A DNA stretch of 64,000 nucleotides, from NCBI RefSeq assembly GCF_016907955.1, contig NZ_JAFBCX010000001.1, positions 1,240,001-1,304,000 on the forward strand, given 5' to 3'. This document shows positions 18,713-26,739 of this stretch, in pieces. This DNA is from Lentzea nigeriaca. Lineage in GTDB: Bacteria; Actinomycetota; Actinomycetes; Mycobacteriales; Pseudonocardiaceae. Position numbers and translations under genes: made by a program. Numbering within the stretch: the stretch's first letter is position 1; the number at the start of each line of letters is the position of its first letter. The notes beneath the pieces are model-generated. The model was not told where the DNA came from. It saw only the letters and a list, made by a program, of their open reading frames with translations, and did not search any database.

Positions 18713-18916
18713 CGTGAAGTCCTACTACACACTTGACCAGAGGCGCATCCGTCTGGCGTAAACACGGTGTGCCGTTATATCCGGTCGTCTGCTCGGCCGG
18801 ACTGTCAGGGTTCGCTATCAACGTCCATTGTGGACAAATGAATTCCTCCGTGCGAGGTCGTCGCCGCAGTTACCCTGGAAGTGAGGTGTCGACCCTCGGT
18901 GTGGGGGGAGCTGGAT
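18713..18916. other. Divergent intergenic region, GGDEF/EAL and ketosynthase
   Basis: About 200 bp that must carry two divergent promoters. TTGACC at 18734-18739 is a possible -35 element for the ketosynthase. A short dyad, GTCCA-TTG-TGGAC at 18823-18835, could be an operator. Neither is strongly supported. Confidence 0.3.
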
Positions 18917-20077
18917 ATGGTCGCGCGAGGTGTGGGTATCTGCGGAATCGGCGTGGTCAGCGCATACGGGTGGAGCCGTCGGTCGCTCTGGGAGGGACTG
19001 ACGAGCGGGAAGCCTGCCGCTGCCGTCATTCCTGAACTGGGCCGTTTCCCCGGCGACACGGTCTGGGCGGCGCGGGTCGGGGAGGGCGGTGATCCGGCCG
19101 ACGGACCGAGCAGGTTCGCGCGGGCGATGCGCGCCGCCGCGAGAGAGGCCATCGAGGACGCGGGTGCACGAGGCTGGAGTCCCGGCCGGCGGGTAGGCCT
19201 GTTGCACGCGGTCGTGCTGGGCGAGGTGGACCTGTGGCGCGACTTCTACGCCACACGCGGTGGCAAGCTGCCGGTGCGCGACTACCTGGCGTTGATGCCG
19301 TCCACACCCATGTCGACGTTCATGCAGGAATACGGTTTCCACGGCCCGGCCATGAACGTCTCGGCGATGTGCGCGTCGGGCAACGCCGGCCTGATCACCG
19401 CGAAAGCATGGCTGGACGCGGGAATCGTCGACGACGTCGTGTTCGTCGCGACGGATCTTTCGCTCACTCCGGAGAACGTTTCCCACTTCGTCCGGCTCGG
19501 GGTGGCGATCGTGGACGCCGAGCCGCTCGATGCGTGCCGTCCGTTCCAGCAGGGCAGCAGGGGTTTCGTGATGGGCGAGGCGTCGGTGGCGTTCGTCCTT
19601 TCGCGCCGTGCGACTCGTCCGTACGCGCTCACGCTCGGTGGTGCGATGTCGCACGACGCGTACCACGTGACGTCGATCGATCCACGGCTCGACCAGGTCA
19701 TCGCGTGCTTCACCGACGCGTTGGACAACGCGTCGGTGAGCGCGGCCGACGTGCGCTACCTCAACGCGCACGGGCCCGGTACCGCGCAGTGCGACGCCGC
19801 CGAGGCGGCCGTGCTGGAACAGCTGTTCGCCCCGGAAACCGAGATCTACTCGGTGAAACCGCTGACGGGCCACTGCCAGGGCGCGGCGTCGTCGATCGAG
19901 GTCGCGGTGACCGCGATGGCGTACGACAGCGGGGTGATTTCGGCGCCACGGGTGGTCGCACCAGGACACCCGCGACTGCTGGACGGGCTCACACCGCTCA
20001 GCGCCGGTCTCACGGTCAAGTCGTCACTCGGCATGGGCGGCCACAACTCCGCGGTCGTGCTGGCGCCGCCCGCGTGA
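18917..20077 (+). CDS. Stand-alone beta-ketoacyl synthase (FabF-like fold)
   Basis: Thiolase-fold ketosynthase of 386 residues. The acylation cysteine is in VSAMCASGNAGLITA, the first histidine in NAHGPGTAQCDAAEA and the second in VKPLTGHCQGAASSIE, so the Cys-His-His triad is complete and it is not a chain-length factor. It is a little shorter than FabF. No acyl carrier protein, acyltransferase or reductase gene is nearby, so its partner and product are unknown; polyketide, fatty acid or single condensation roles are possible. The ATG at 18917 follows a strong GGGGGGAG site; a start at 18881 is less likely. Confidence 0.87.
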   Translation: MVARGVGICGIGVVSAYGWSRRSLWEGLTSGKPAAAVIPELGRFPGDTVWAARVGEGGDPADGPSRFARAMRAAAREAIEDAGARGWSPGRRVGLLHAVVLGEVDLWRDFYATRGGKLPVRDYLALMPSTPMSTFMQEYGFHGPAMNVSAMCASGNAGLITAKAWLDAGIVDDVVFVATDLSLTPENVSHFVRLGVAIVDAEPLDACRPFQQGSRGFVMGEASVAFVLSRRATRPYALTLGGAMSHDAYHVTSIDPRLDQVIACFTDALDNASVSAADVRYLNAHGPGTAQCDAAEAAVLEQLFAPETEIYSVKPLTGHCQGAASSIEVAVTAMAYDSGVISAPRVVAPGHPRLLDGLTPLSAGLTVKSSLGMGGHNSAVVLAPPA

Positions 20078-20135
20078 TGGCTCCCGATCTGGCTCGGTCG
20101 GCCAGATCGGGCCACCTGTCACCGCGGCACGGTCG

Positions 20136-20360
20136 TCAGCGCGCCTGTGGCTGCGACTGCGCGGCGATCTTGGCGAGGGTGAGGACCTCGCCGCGAAGGC
20201 CCCAGCCGCCGTCGACCACCTCGTCGACGAGGACCATCGTGTTGTCCCGCACGGCCTCGCCGAACGTGGCGGCGTAGAGGTCGGTGACCTTGCCGATCAG
20301 CGTTTCCTTCTGCTCGGAGGTGAGCGTTCCGGCGGGGACCTTCAGGTTGGCGAACGGCAT
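20136..20360 (-). CDS. 4-oxalocrotonate tautomerase-family protein
   Basis: Small tautomerase of 74 residues. The sequence begins MPFANLKVPAGTLTSEQKE, placing the catalytic proline at position 2 so that it becomes the N-terminus after removal of methionine. The size fits the short 4-OT subunit that forms hexamers or related assemblies. The start at 20360 is fixed by this proline and by an AGAGGAGCA ribosome binding site; the longer frame to 20414 is wrong. It diverges from the XRE-type regulator, which may control it. The substrate is unknown. Confidence 0.88.
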   Translation of the reverse strand: MPFANLKVPAGTLTSEQKETLIGKVTDLYAATFGEAVRDNTMVLVDEVVDGGWGLRGEVLTLAKIAAQSQPQAR

Positions 20361-20467
20361 TGCTGCTCCTCTGTTGTCGGTGACCTCAACCCTGACGGAG
20401 CAGTCCGGGGGCATCCAGGGGTTGTGGCCCCCTCGCTGGCGGCGACGGGCTCGGCGAGACTGACGGG

Positions 20468-21283
20468 GTGAACCTCGCCGAACTGGGTCTGTTCCTGCAG
20501 TCGCGCCGCGCCCGCATCACGCCCGCGGAGGTCGGGCTGGTCGCCGGGCCACGGCGGCGGGTGCCGGGCCTGCGCAGGCACGAGGTCGCGCACCTGGCCG
20601 GTGCCTCCGTCGACTACTACATCGAGCTGGAACGCGGCCGCGGCGCCCAGCCGTCGGAGCAGATGCTGGCCGCGCTGGCCAGGGCGCTGCGACTCGACGC
20701 AGACGAACGGGAGCACCTGTTCCACCTGGCCGGCAGGTACGCGCACAACGTCGCCGCACACGTCTCACCGGCCATGCTGGCGTTGCTCGACAGGCTCGGT
20801 GGCACACCGGCGCGCATCATCACCGACCTGCACGAGACCCTGGCGCAGAACCGGCTCTGCACCGCGCTGCTGGGCTCGCCGAGTCCGGGAAGCTTTCTGC
20901 CGCGGTGGTTCGAGGAGCCGGACACCCGCGCGATCTATCCGGTGGAAGACCACCCGCACCACTCGAAGGTGCTCGTGTCCGACCTCCGCGCGGCCGTGGC
21001 GAGGCGCGGCCACGACGAGTCGTCCACCAAGATGATCAGACGACTGCGCGAGGCCAGCGAGGAGTTCGCGGCCTTGTGGGACACCGGCGACGTGGCGGTG
21101 CGGCGCGGCGAGCACAAGCGCATCGTCCACCCGGATCTGGGCGTCGTGGACGTCCACTGCCAGAACCTGTTCAGCGAGGACGGACGACAGCGGCTGCAGT
21201 TCTTCACACCACCGCCGGGAAGTCCGGCGGTGGCGCAACTGGAACTGCTCGGGGTGATCGGCGTGCAGGAACTCGTGGAGTAA
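20468..21283 (+). CDS. XRE-family regulator with MmyB-like ligand-binding domain
   Basis: DNA-binding regulator of 271 residues. An N-terminal helix-turn-helix spans about residues 5-85, with PGLRRHEVAHLAGASVDYYIELERG as its core region. The rest matches the MmyB-like PAS-type ligand domain common in actinomycetes, with ILTDLHETLAQN-like and RIVHPDLGVVDVHCQ segments. Such proteins often regulate a divergent oxidoreductase or a small enzyme gene; here the 4-OT gene lies 107 bp away in the opposite direction. The start is a GTG at 20468. Confidence 0.88.
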   Translation: MNLAELGLFLQSRRARITPAEVGLVAGPRRRVPGLRRHEVAHLAGASVDYYIELERGRGAQPSEQMLAALARALRLDADEREHLFHLAGRYAHNVAAHVSPAMLALLDRLGGTPARIITDLHETLAQNRLCTALLGSPSPGSFLPRWFEEPDTRAIYPVEDHPHHSKVLVSDLRAAVARRGHDESSTKMIRRLREASEEFAALWDTGDVAVRRGEHKRIVHPDLGVVDVHCQNLFSEDGRQRLQFFTPPPGSPAVAQLELLGVIGVQELVE

Positions 21284-21306
21284 CGAGCGAACCGGAACCA
21301 GGGCCT

Positions 21307-21326
21307 GTTGCCGCTGGACCGGCAAC
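21307..21326. terminator. Short hairpin between convergent genes
   Basis: GTTGCCG and CGGCAAC form a 7 bp stem with a six-base loop in the 90 bp between the regulator and the seven-gene operon. It may be a weak terminator for either side; there is no T-tract. Confidence 0.35.
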
Positions 21327-21372
21327 GAGCGTGGGCCGATGCGCCTCACGGCGACGACACCTGGCAGGGCTG

Positions 21373-23244
21373 TCAGTGGCAGGTCCTTGATCCCGAATCG
21401 GTGAACGGGGTGGTGGGATCGGCCACGAACGCCCAGTCGTAGCCGGTGGGGCGCATGGTCAGCTTCATGACGCCGAAGATGTTGCTCTTGTGCGCCTGGC
21501 TGTTGGGCTCGATGGTGCCGAAACCGGTGAAGAACGATCCGGCGGTGCCCACGATGATCTCCTGGATGCCGTTCGCGTTGTCCAGCGCGCCGGATGGGTT
21601 CTGCGGCGCGAACCGTTCGTAGCTGTGCGAGTGCCCGGTCAGCAGAAGGTCGACACCTGCCGCGTACATCGTGTCGATCAACGGCGCGGTGTCCGGGAAG
21701 GCGAAGCTGTTCGAGCTCCAGCGCGGTCTGTGGAACATCGCCGCGGTGCACAGCTTCGGGTTCGCCGCCAGGTCGGCCGCGAGCCACTGCTGCTGGGGTG
21801 AGCCGACAGCGCAGCCGGTGCCGCCGCTGATGCGGGTGCACTCGGAGTTGAGCACGACGACGTGCCACTCGCCGATGTTGAAGCTGTACCAGCCGTTGCA
21901 GTTCTTCGTGCAACCCGGTTGCAGCGGTGTGGCGGCGTTGCCGAAGTACGTGAAGTACCCGCTTGCGCCGCTCGTGCCGTACTCGTGGTTGCCGATGACC
22001 GGGCGCGTGATCGTCTTCAGACGTCCCCACGACGGGTCGTAGCTGGCGTTGAAGTTCGCCAGCGATCCGCTGTTGTACTGCTCGTCGCCGAGCATGAACA
22101 CCGCTGTCGGCGCGATGCCCAGCGCGATGTCGGAGACGGCCTTCATGCGGCACGCGGTCGCGGTTCCGTTGCCCCCGTTGAAGTTCGGGTCGTCGGGTGC
22201 GCAGGCGGCGTCACCGGCTGCGACGACGACCGGCGAGCCCGGTGGTGGCGGAGGCGGCGCCGCCTCGAACACGATCTCCGGCTTGTTCGTGCCCTCCCGA
22301 CTGTCGAACGTCCGTGACGAGGTGCTGGCCGTGGTCAGCGCGAACGAGTACAGGCCGTTGGCGGTGACCTTGGACGTGACGTCGTAGGAGACCCACGTGC
22401 CCGCGGTCAGCGCCCCGGACGAGCCGAGCTGGGCGCCGATGGGCGGCGCGTTGTTGTATGTGACACCGGTTTCGGACCAGGTGGTGTCGGCGACCGCGGA
22501 CAGCAGCACCGGCGTGGAACCGGAAGTCTGGCTGAACACCCGCAGTGTCGCCTTGGCGGGCGGTGCGGTGAGACCGGTGACGTTGAACCTCAGGTAGGCG
22601 TTGGTCACGGGGGATCCGTCGACGCGCAACGTGGTCGACGTGCCGAAGTTCGTGCTCGGCTGATCGGCCTGCACGTAGGTGTCGGCAGGCCCAGCCGGAG
22701 GTGGTGGCGGCGGAGGTGTCCCCGCGTCCTCGAGCACCAGCTGGGGTTTGTTGGTTCCCTCGCGGCTGTCGAAGGTCCGCGATGAACTGCTGGCCGTGGT
22801 CAGCGCGAACGAGTACGACCCGTTCGCGGTGATTCTGGAGGTGACGTCGTAGGAGAGCCAGGTGCCCACGGTGACCGCGTTCGAGCCGAGGGAGGCACCG
22901 ATCGCGGGTGCGTTGTTGTAGTTGATGCCCGTCTCGGTCCACGTGTTGTCGGTGACCGCTGACAGCGTGACCGCGGTGGAACTACCGGTCGCGTTGACCC
23001 ACACCCGCACGGTCGCTTTGCTCGGCGCGGCGGTGAGACCGGCGACGTCGAAGCGCAGGTAGCCGTTCGTGACCGGTGATCCGTCGACACGAATACCTGT
23101 CGCTGTACCGAAGTTCACCGAAGGCTGGTCCGCCTGGACGTAGGAGTCGGCGACCGGTTGAAGCGTCGTGCTCGCGGCAGCCACGGGTGTCGCGAGCATC
23201 GCGAGCCCGAGGACCGGCACGGCCATCAGCGGAAGTCGTCTCAT
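21373..23244 (-). CDS. Secreted metallophosphoesterase with two DNRLRE domains
   Basis: Exported protein of 623 residues, last gene of the seven-gene operon. A signal peptide (about 1-24) is followed by two tandem DNRLRE/CBM96-type beta-sandwich domains, roughly residues 25-175 and 185-330. These are joined by proline-rich linkers and start with the same SYVQADQPSVNFGT/TYVQADQPSTNFGT stretch. The C-terminal calcineurin-like phosphoesterase keeps its metal motifs: AAGDAAC, MLGDEQY, IGNHEYG, FHRPRW and TGHSHSYERF. The two repeats probably bind carbohydrate. I prefer the ATG at 23244 with GAGGA nine bases upstream; a GTG at 23253 would overlap the previous stop as GTGA. Confidence 0.92.
   Translation of the reverse strand: MRRLPLMAVPVLGLAMLATPVAAASTTLQPVADSYVQADQPSVNFGTATGIRVDGSPVTNGYLRFDVAGLTAAPSKATVRVWVNATGSSTAVTLSAVTDNTWTETGINYNNAPAIGASLGSNAVTVGTWLSYDVTSRITANGSYSFALTTASSSSRTFDSREGTNKPQLVLEDAGTPPPPPPPAGPADTYVQADQPSTNFGTSTTLRVDGSPVTNAYLRFNVTGLTAPPAKATLRVFSQTSGSTPVLLSAVADTTWSETGVTYNNAPPIGAQLGSSGALTAGTWVSYDVTSKVTANGLYSFALTTASTSSRTFDSREGTNKPEIVFEAAPPPPPPGSPVVVAAGDAACAPDDPNFNGGNGTATACRMKAVSDIALGIAPTAVFMLGDEQYNSGSLANFNASYDPSWGRLKTITRPVIGNHEYGTSGASGYFTYFGNAATPLQPGCTKNCNGWYSFNIGEWHVVVLNSECTRISGGTGCAVGSPQQQWLAADLAANPKLCTAAMFHRPRWSSNSFAFPDTAPLIDTMYAAGVDLLLTGHSHSYERFAPQNPSGALDNANGIQEIIVGTAGSFFTGFGTIEPNSQAHKSNIFGVMKLTMRPTGYDWAFVADPTTPFTDSGSRTCH
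22260..23150 (-). repeat. Tandem duplication of the DNRLRE-domain coding unit, 465 bp period
   Basis: Two units, about 22260-22685 and 22725-23150, encode nearly the same domain. A 29 bp block is identical at 22323-22351 and 22788-22816, giving an exact offset of 465 bp, or 155 codons. The close DNA identity shows that the duplication is recent or kept similar by gene conversion. Confidence 0.8.
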
Positions 23245-23249
23245 GGCCG

Positions 23250-23702
23250 TCACTCCTCGTTGTCCAGGATCTCGTCGATGTGGTCCAATGCGGTGGAACG
23301 CGATGCCGCACCCTCGTCCATCCGTTGCCGCATCGTCGCGAGATCACCGGCCGTACACGCCTGGGCCGCCTGCATGAACTCGGGTAGGCCCGCGTACACG
23401 TACGGCTGGAGCTTCACCTCCGGCACGGTGGATCCGAGCCCGAACCGGAATGTGGCGACCGTGAGACGGGCACACACGGCGGAGGACGGAGCTGTGAGGC
23501 TCCGTGCCGCCTGCAGCGCGTCGTTCAGCTCGATCTGCAGCTTCTCCCGGCTCTTGAACCACCGCTGCACCGCCGGGTTCTCGCCAGGACTGACCTGCTG
23601 GCGCGCCACGGTCGGTGCCGGCGGCCGCGGCAGGGCCGAAGCGGCCGATCCGCAGCCCAGGACAGCGACGGCAGTGATCGTGACCGCTGTGCGAATACTC
23701 AT
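23250..23702 (-). CDS. Small secreted protein of unknown function
   Basis: Exported protein of 150 residues that I do not recognise. An N-terminal signal (SIRTAVTITAVAVLGCGSAASA) is followed by a helical domain of about 120 residues with two cysteines, VCARL and QACTAG, which could form a disulfide. A C-terminal acidic helix ends ILDNEE. A lipobox-like VLGC is present inside the signal, so lipidation is possible but not certain. Its ATG overlaps the stop of the fusion protein gene upstream by four bases (23699-23702), and its stop touches the next gene. The tight coupling suggests it is a functional part of the phosphoesterase/glycosidase system. Confidence 0.8.
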   Translation of the reverse strand: MSIRTAVTITAVAVLGCGSAASALPRPPAPTVARQQVSPGENPAVQRWFKSREKLQIELNDALQAARSLTAPSSAVCARLTVATFRFGLGSTVPEVKLQPYVYAGLPEFMQAAQACTAGDLATMRQRMDEGAASRSTALDHIDEILDNEE

Positions 23703-25750
23703 TTCACCGAACACCTTCCTGTGCCGGAGTCGCCTGTCTGCACACCGGGCTCCGCGGCGAATCGCCAGTCGTACCCGTCCGGACGCAACGTCATGCCGAG
23801 CACGCCGTACACACCCTCGATCCGGCTCTCGCTGCCTGGCACGACAGTCCGGATCCGGTAGTGGCTGTCGCCGCCTGTTCCGACGACGAACTGGCGGATG
23901 CCGCCGGTCGCGTCGATGGACCCGTCCGGCCGCAGCGGTGCGAATCGCTCGTAGTCGTGGTCATGGCCCGCCAGCACGACATCGACCCCCGCGTCGTACA
24001 TGGCGCGCCAGAAAGCGTCGTAGTTCGGGTTGTTGCCATGTGTGCCGGACGACCACCGCGGCTGGTGGAAGTACGCCAGGGTGCACTTCGCGGGATGGGC
24101 TGCGAGGTCCGCGCGCAGCCACTGCTCCTGTGGTGAGCCGCCGCTACAGCCGCCGATCCGCTCGCACTCCGAATTGAGCGCGATCATGTGCCAGTCGCCG
24201 AGGTCGTAGCTGTAGTAGCCGGCCTCACGGTCACCCGCCGCCGCGCCGAAGTAGTCGAAGTACCCCTTGGCGCCGGACGTGCCGTACTCGTGGTTGCCGA
24301 CAACGGGGTACGAGATGTCCTTGAAACGGCCCCATGTCTTCTCGTACCCCTGCTGGTAGCGCGCGAGGCTCCCGTTCGGATACTGGTTGTCTCCCAGGGG
24401 AAGAACTGCGTCCGGCCGCATCGCGTCGACGAGATCCGCGGTGGTCTTCTCCTGGCACGGCCGCGCCTGGTCGGCTTCCTCGTCGCTGAGCCCCTCGGGG
24501 TCGGGCGGGCACGCGATGTCGCCTGCCGTCGCGATCGTGATCGACGCGGCGGACCGCACCGGTTTCGCGCCGAGGTAGTACTGGGTCTGTTGCCCCGGTG
24601 GGGCGTTGTCGCGGACTGCGGATGACTCGGAGGCGCGGGGAGAGTCCGCCGAGAGTACGCCGACCATGCACGAGGCGGTCAGCATGCCGCTCAACGCCAC
24701 TATCGCGACGTGTCTGCGCCGACGCAGGAGCAGCAGCACCGTCAGGCCGAGCAGTCCGCCGCCGACGACGAGTGTGCCGGACGTGCCGGCCACGGATTCG
24801 GCGGAGCTCGAGTCGTCGGCGAGCGGACCGAGCTCCTGCACGGGAGTCGAGGTGAGGTGGCGCAGCATCGCGAGGTACCGGTCGCCGTGGTTGACACTCG
24901 GCTCGACATGGGAGTTCTCGCTGAACTCGTTCCAGCTGATCAGACTGAGCGCGTCGGGGGACGACTTCACCGCGATGTCGTACTCGTAGCGCAACGTGTC
25001 CCCGTCACGCCGGTCCACCACGCGGGTTCCCCCGATCATCCTGGCGTCGAAACCAGGCGCGAACGGAGCGAACCACAGACCGTGGTGCCTGTGCACGGCG
25101 TCGCTCATCGCCGCGAGCTTCGCCGCGGCGCCCGTGTCGCGCTGCGGGTCCATGGACGACCAGTAGTAGGCGTCGCCGTCGACGGCGTTCGCGATGCGTT
25201 CGTAGCCCTCGACGCTCCTCTCGGAACCGAGCACCAGCAGCTTGTCACGCACCGGTGCGCTCGCGCGGGCGATGTCGTCGGCCGAGAACATCCAGCTGCC
25301 CGACCAGATCACGACCGGTTTGCCGAACATCGAGAACACAGGGTCGGTGCCGTAGCGGTCGCGGAACAGCCGGAGGTCGTCGGCGACGTGGCCGATCGTG
25401 AGCGGGTTGCGCTGGAAGTCCAGAGCCTCGTAGATGATGGCGAGCCGGAAGTCCGCCGCACGCGCCACGCTGACCAGGGTCTGCAGCCTGCGGTCGTTGG
25501 CGGGGCTGGACTTCCAGCTCACGATGAAGCCCGTGATGCCCGCGTCCTTGGCCTCGCGGATGTGCTCGCGCATGATGCGCGAGTCGTCACTGGAGTAGCG
25601 ACCGAGCGCGGGATAGTCCGACTTCGCACGGTCCCAGGAAGTCTTGTCGTACCAGATGTAGTAGTAGGCGAACGTCGGTTGCGCCGGTTGCGCAACGGCG
25701 GAAACCGGTGTCAGGAGGAGAACCGCGAGGATGACGGCGAACAGTCGCAT
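23699..25750 (-). CDS. Fusion: GH99-like domain, TM helix, metallophosphoesterase
   Basis: Unusual continuous protein of 683 residues. After a signal peptide, residues about 25-330 resemble the GH99/WbsX-type (beta/alpha)8 glycoside hydrolases: TFAYYYIWYDK, ITGFIVSWKSS and the acid motif LISWNEFSENSHVEPS. A transmembrane segment (LVVGGGLLGLTVLLLL, then RRRRH) and a second hydrophobic stretch follow near 350-390. Residues about 410-683 form a calcineurin-like phosphoesterase with AGDIACP, PLGDNQYP, VGNHEYG, FHQPRW and AGHDHDYERF. The frame is open throughout. If both hydrophobic stretches span the membrane, both domains would lie outside the cell. The start at 25750 overlaps the upstream stop by one base (TGATG). 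Confidence 0.88.
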   Translation of the reverse strand: MRLFAVILAVLLLTPVSAVAQPAQPTFAYYYIWYDKTSWDRAKSDYPALGRYSSDDSRIMREHIREAKDAGITGFIVSWKSSPANDRRLQTLVSVARAADFRLAIIYEALDFQRNPLTIGHVADDLRLFRDRYGTDPVFSMFGKPVVIWSGSWMFSADDIARASAPVRDKLLVLGSERSVEGYERIANAVDGDAYYWSSMDPQRDTGAAAKLAAMSDAVHRHHGLWFAPFAPGFDARMIGGTRVVDRRDGDTLRYEYDIAVKSSPDALSLISWNEFSENSHVEPSVNHGDRYLAMLRHLTSTPVQELGPLADDSSSAESVAGTSGTLVVGGGLLGLTVLLLLRRRRHVAIVALSGMLTASCMVGVLSADSPRASESSAVRDNAPPGQQTQYYLGAKPVRSAASITIATAGDIACPPDPEGLSDEEADQARPCQEKTTADLVDAMRPDAVLPLGDNQYPNGSLARYQQGYEKTWGRFKDISYPVVGNHEYGTSGAKGYFDYFGAAAGDREAGYYSYDLGDWHMIALNSECERIGGCSGGSPQEQWLRADLAAHPAKCTLAYFHQPRWSSGTHGNNPNYDAFWRAMYDAGVDVVLAGHDHDYERFAPLRPDGSIDATGGIRQFVVGTGGDSHYRIRTVVPGSESRIEGVYGVLGMTLRPDGYDWRFAAEPGVQTGDSGTGRCSVK

Positions 25751-26739
25751 CACCGCGCCTCGTCCCGGTGTGAGCGCATCCGCCGCCTGCCCATCAGGAA
25801 GAGGCCGGCGAAGATGAGCACGGCCAGCGCGACGATGACCGCTGTGTCCACATAGGACAGCACGCGCAGGTCGACCCGCTGGCCGCGGGACAACGCGAGC
25901 TGCTGCGAGCGCGCATACCCTGCCGCCGAGACCGCGACGGTGTAGTTCCCGCGGGCCAGGTTGTCCACGGCCACCGTGCCGTCCTGACCCACCGCCAGGT
26001 TCTCGGTCCGGCCGTCCGGGTAGGTCAACGCCACCTCGGCGTTCATGGCGCTGCCGAACAACAGGTCGCTGACCTGGAACCGGACCGAACGCAGCAACAC
26101 GACGAACGTCACCGATGTCGCGCGTGCGGGCACGATTCGCTGTTCGCCCGCGTTGACCACGTTCGCGCCGTCGATCTCGACGCTCTGCAGGTAGTACCTG
26201 ACCTCCTTGCCGACAGCGGTCGCACCTTCCTGCACCGGCCGGATCGCCGTCAGCGGCACCTCCTGCACCCCGCGCAGCGTCTGGATCTGACCCGAGTCGC
26301 TGCGCAGGGTGAGGGCGCTGACACGCGACGGCGAGACCGGGTTGTGGGCCTGGTCGACGAAGTCGTACCGCACCCGCCGGGTCGACTGGAACGCGACCTG
26401 CAACCGCCGGTTGTGCTTCATCTCCAGGTCGGTCAGCACCGGGGTGAATCCCAGGTCGCGTTCGCCCTGCCCGAACCAGCGCACGAAGTCGATGGACCCG
26501 TCGGCCAGGTCGAGCTTCGGCGTGGCGAGCTCCAGACGGTGCGCGTCGCTGTTGCGTGGCAACGTGAGCCGCACCGCTCCCCTCGCGTCGGGTACGACCT
26601 GCTGACCGTCCAGCACGAACCGCGCGGCCGGCATCGGCGGCACCGTGCTGATCTCCAACGTCCGCTCGGTCGGTGCTGCCCAGGCGGGTACCGGCAGCAT
26701 CATCGCGAGCACGATCAGCACGGCGGGAAGGGCTCTCAT
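25750..26739 (-). CDS. Membrane-anchored surface protein of unknown function
   Basis: Protein of 329 residues with no family I can name confidently. It has an N-terminal signal peptide (RALPAVLIVLAMMLPVPAWA), a long beta-rich external part and a C-terminal membrane helix (TAVIVALAVLIFAGLFLMG) followed by an RRRMRSHR positive tail. The segment around DGTVAVDNLARGNYTVAVSAAGYA looks like a carboxypeptidase-regulatory (transthyretin-like) domain, a fold used in surface proteins. It overlaps the phosphoesterase gene upstream by four bases (26736-26739) and the fusion gene downstream by one. It may be a scaffold for the secreted enzymes. Confidence 0.82.
   Translation of the reverse strand: MRALPAVLIVLAMMLPVPAWAAPTERTLEISTVPPMPAARFVLDGQQVVPDARGAVRLTLPRNSDAHRLELATPKLDLADGSIDFVRWFGQGERDLGFTPVLTDLEMKHNRRLQVAFQSTRRVRYDFVDQAHNPVSPSRVSALTLRSDSGQIQTLRGVQEVPLTAIRPVQEGATAVGKEVRYYLQSVEIDGANVVNAGEQRIVPARATSVTFVVLLRSVRFQVSDLLFGSAMNAEVALTYPDGRTENLAVGQDGTVAVDNLARGNYTVAVSAAGYARSQQLALSRGQRVDLRVLSYVDTAVIVALAVLIFAGLFLMGRRRMRSHRDEAR

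Noticed and set aside
18823..18835. GTCCA-TTG-TGGAC dyad as a specific operator
   Set aside because: The dyad is only 5 bp per arm, and similar TCCACA/TGGAC words occur elsewhere in the window, so it is not strong evidence alone.
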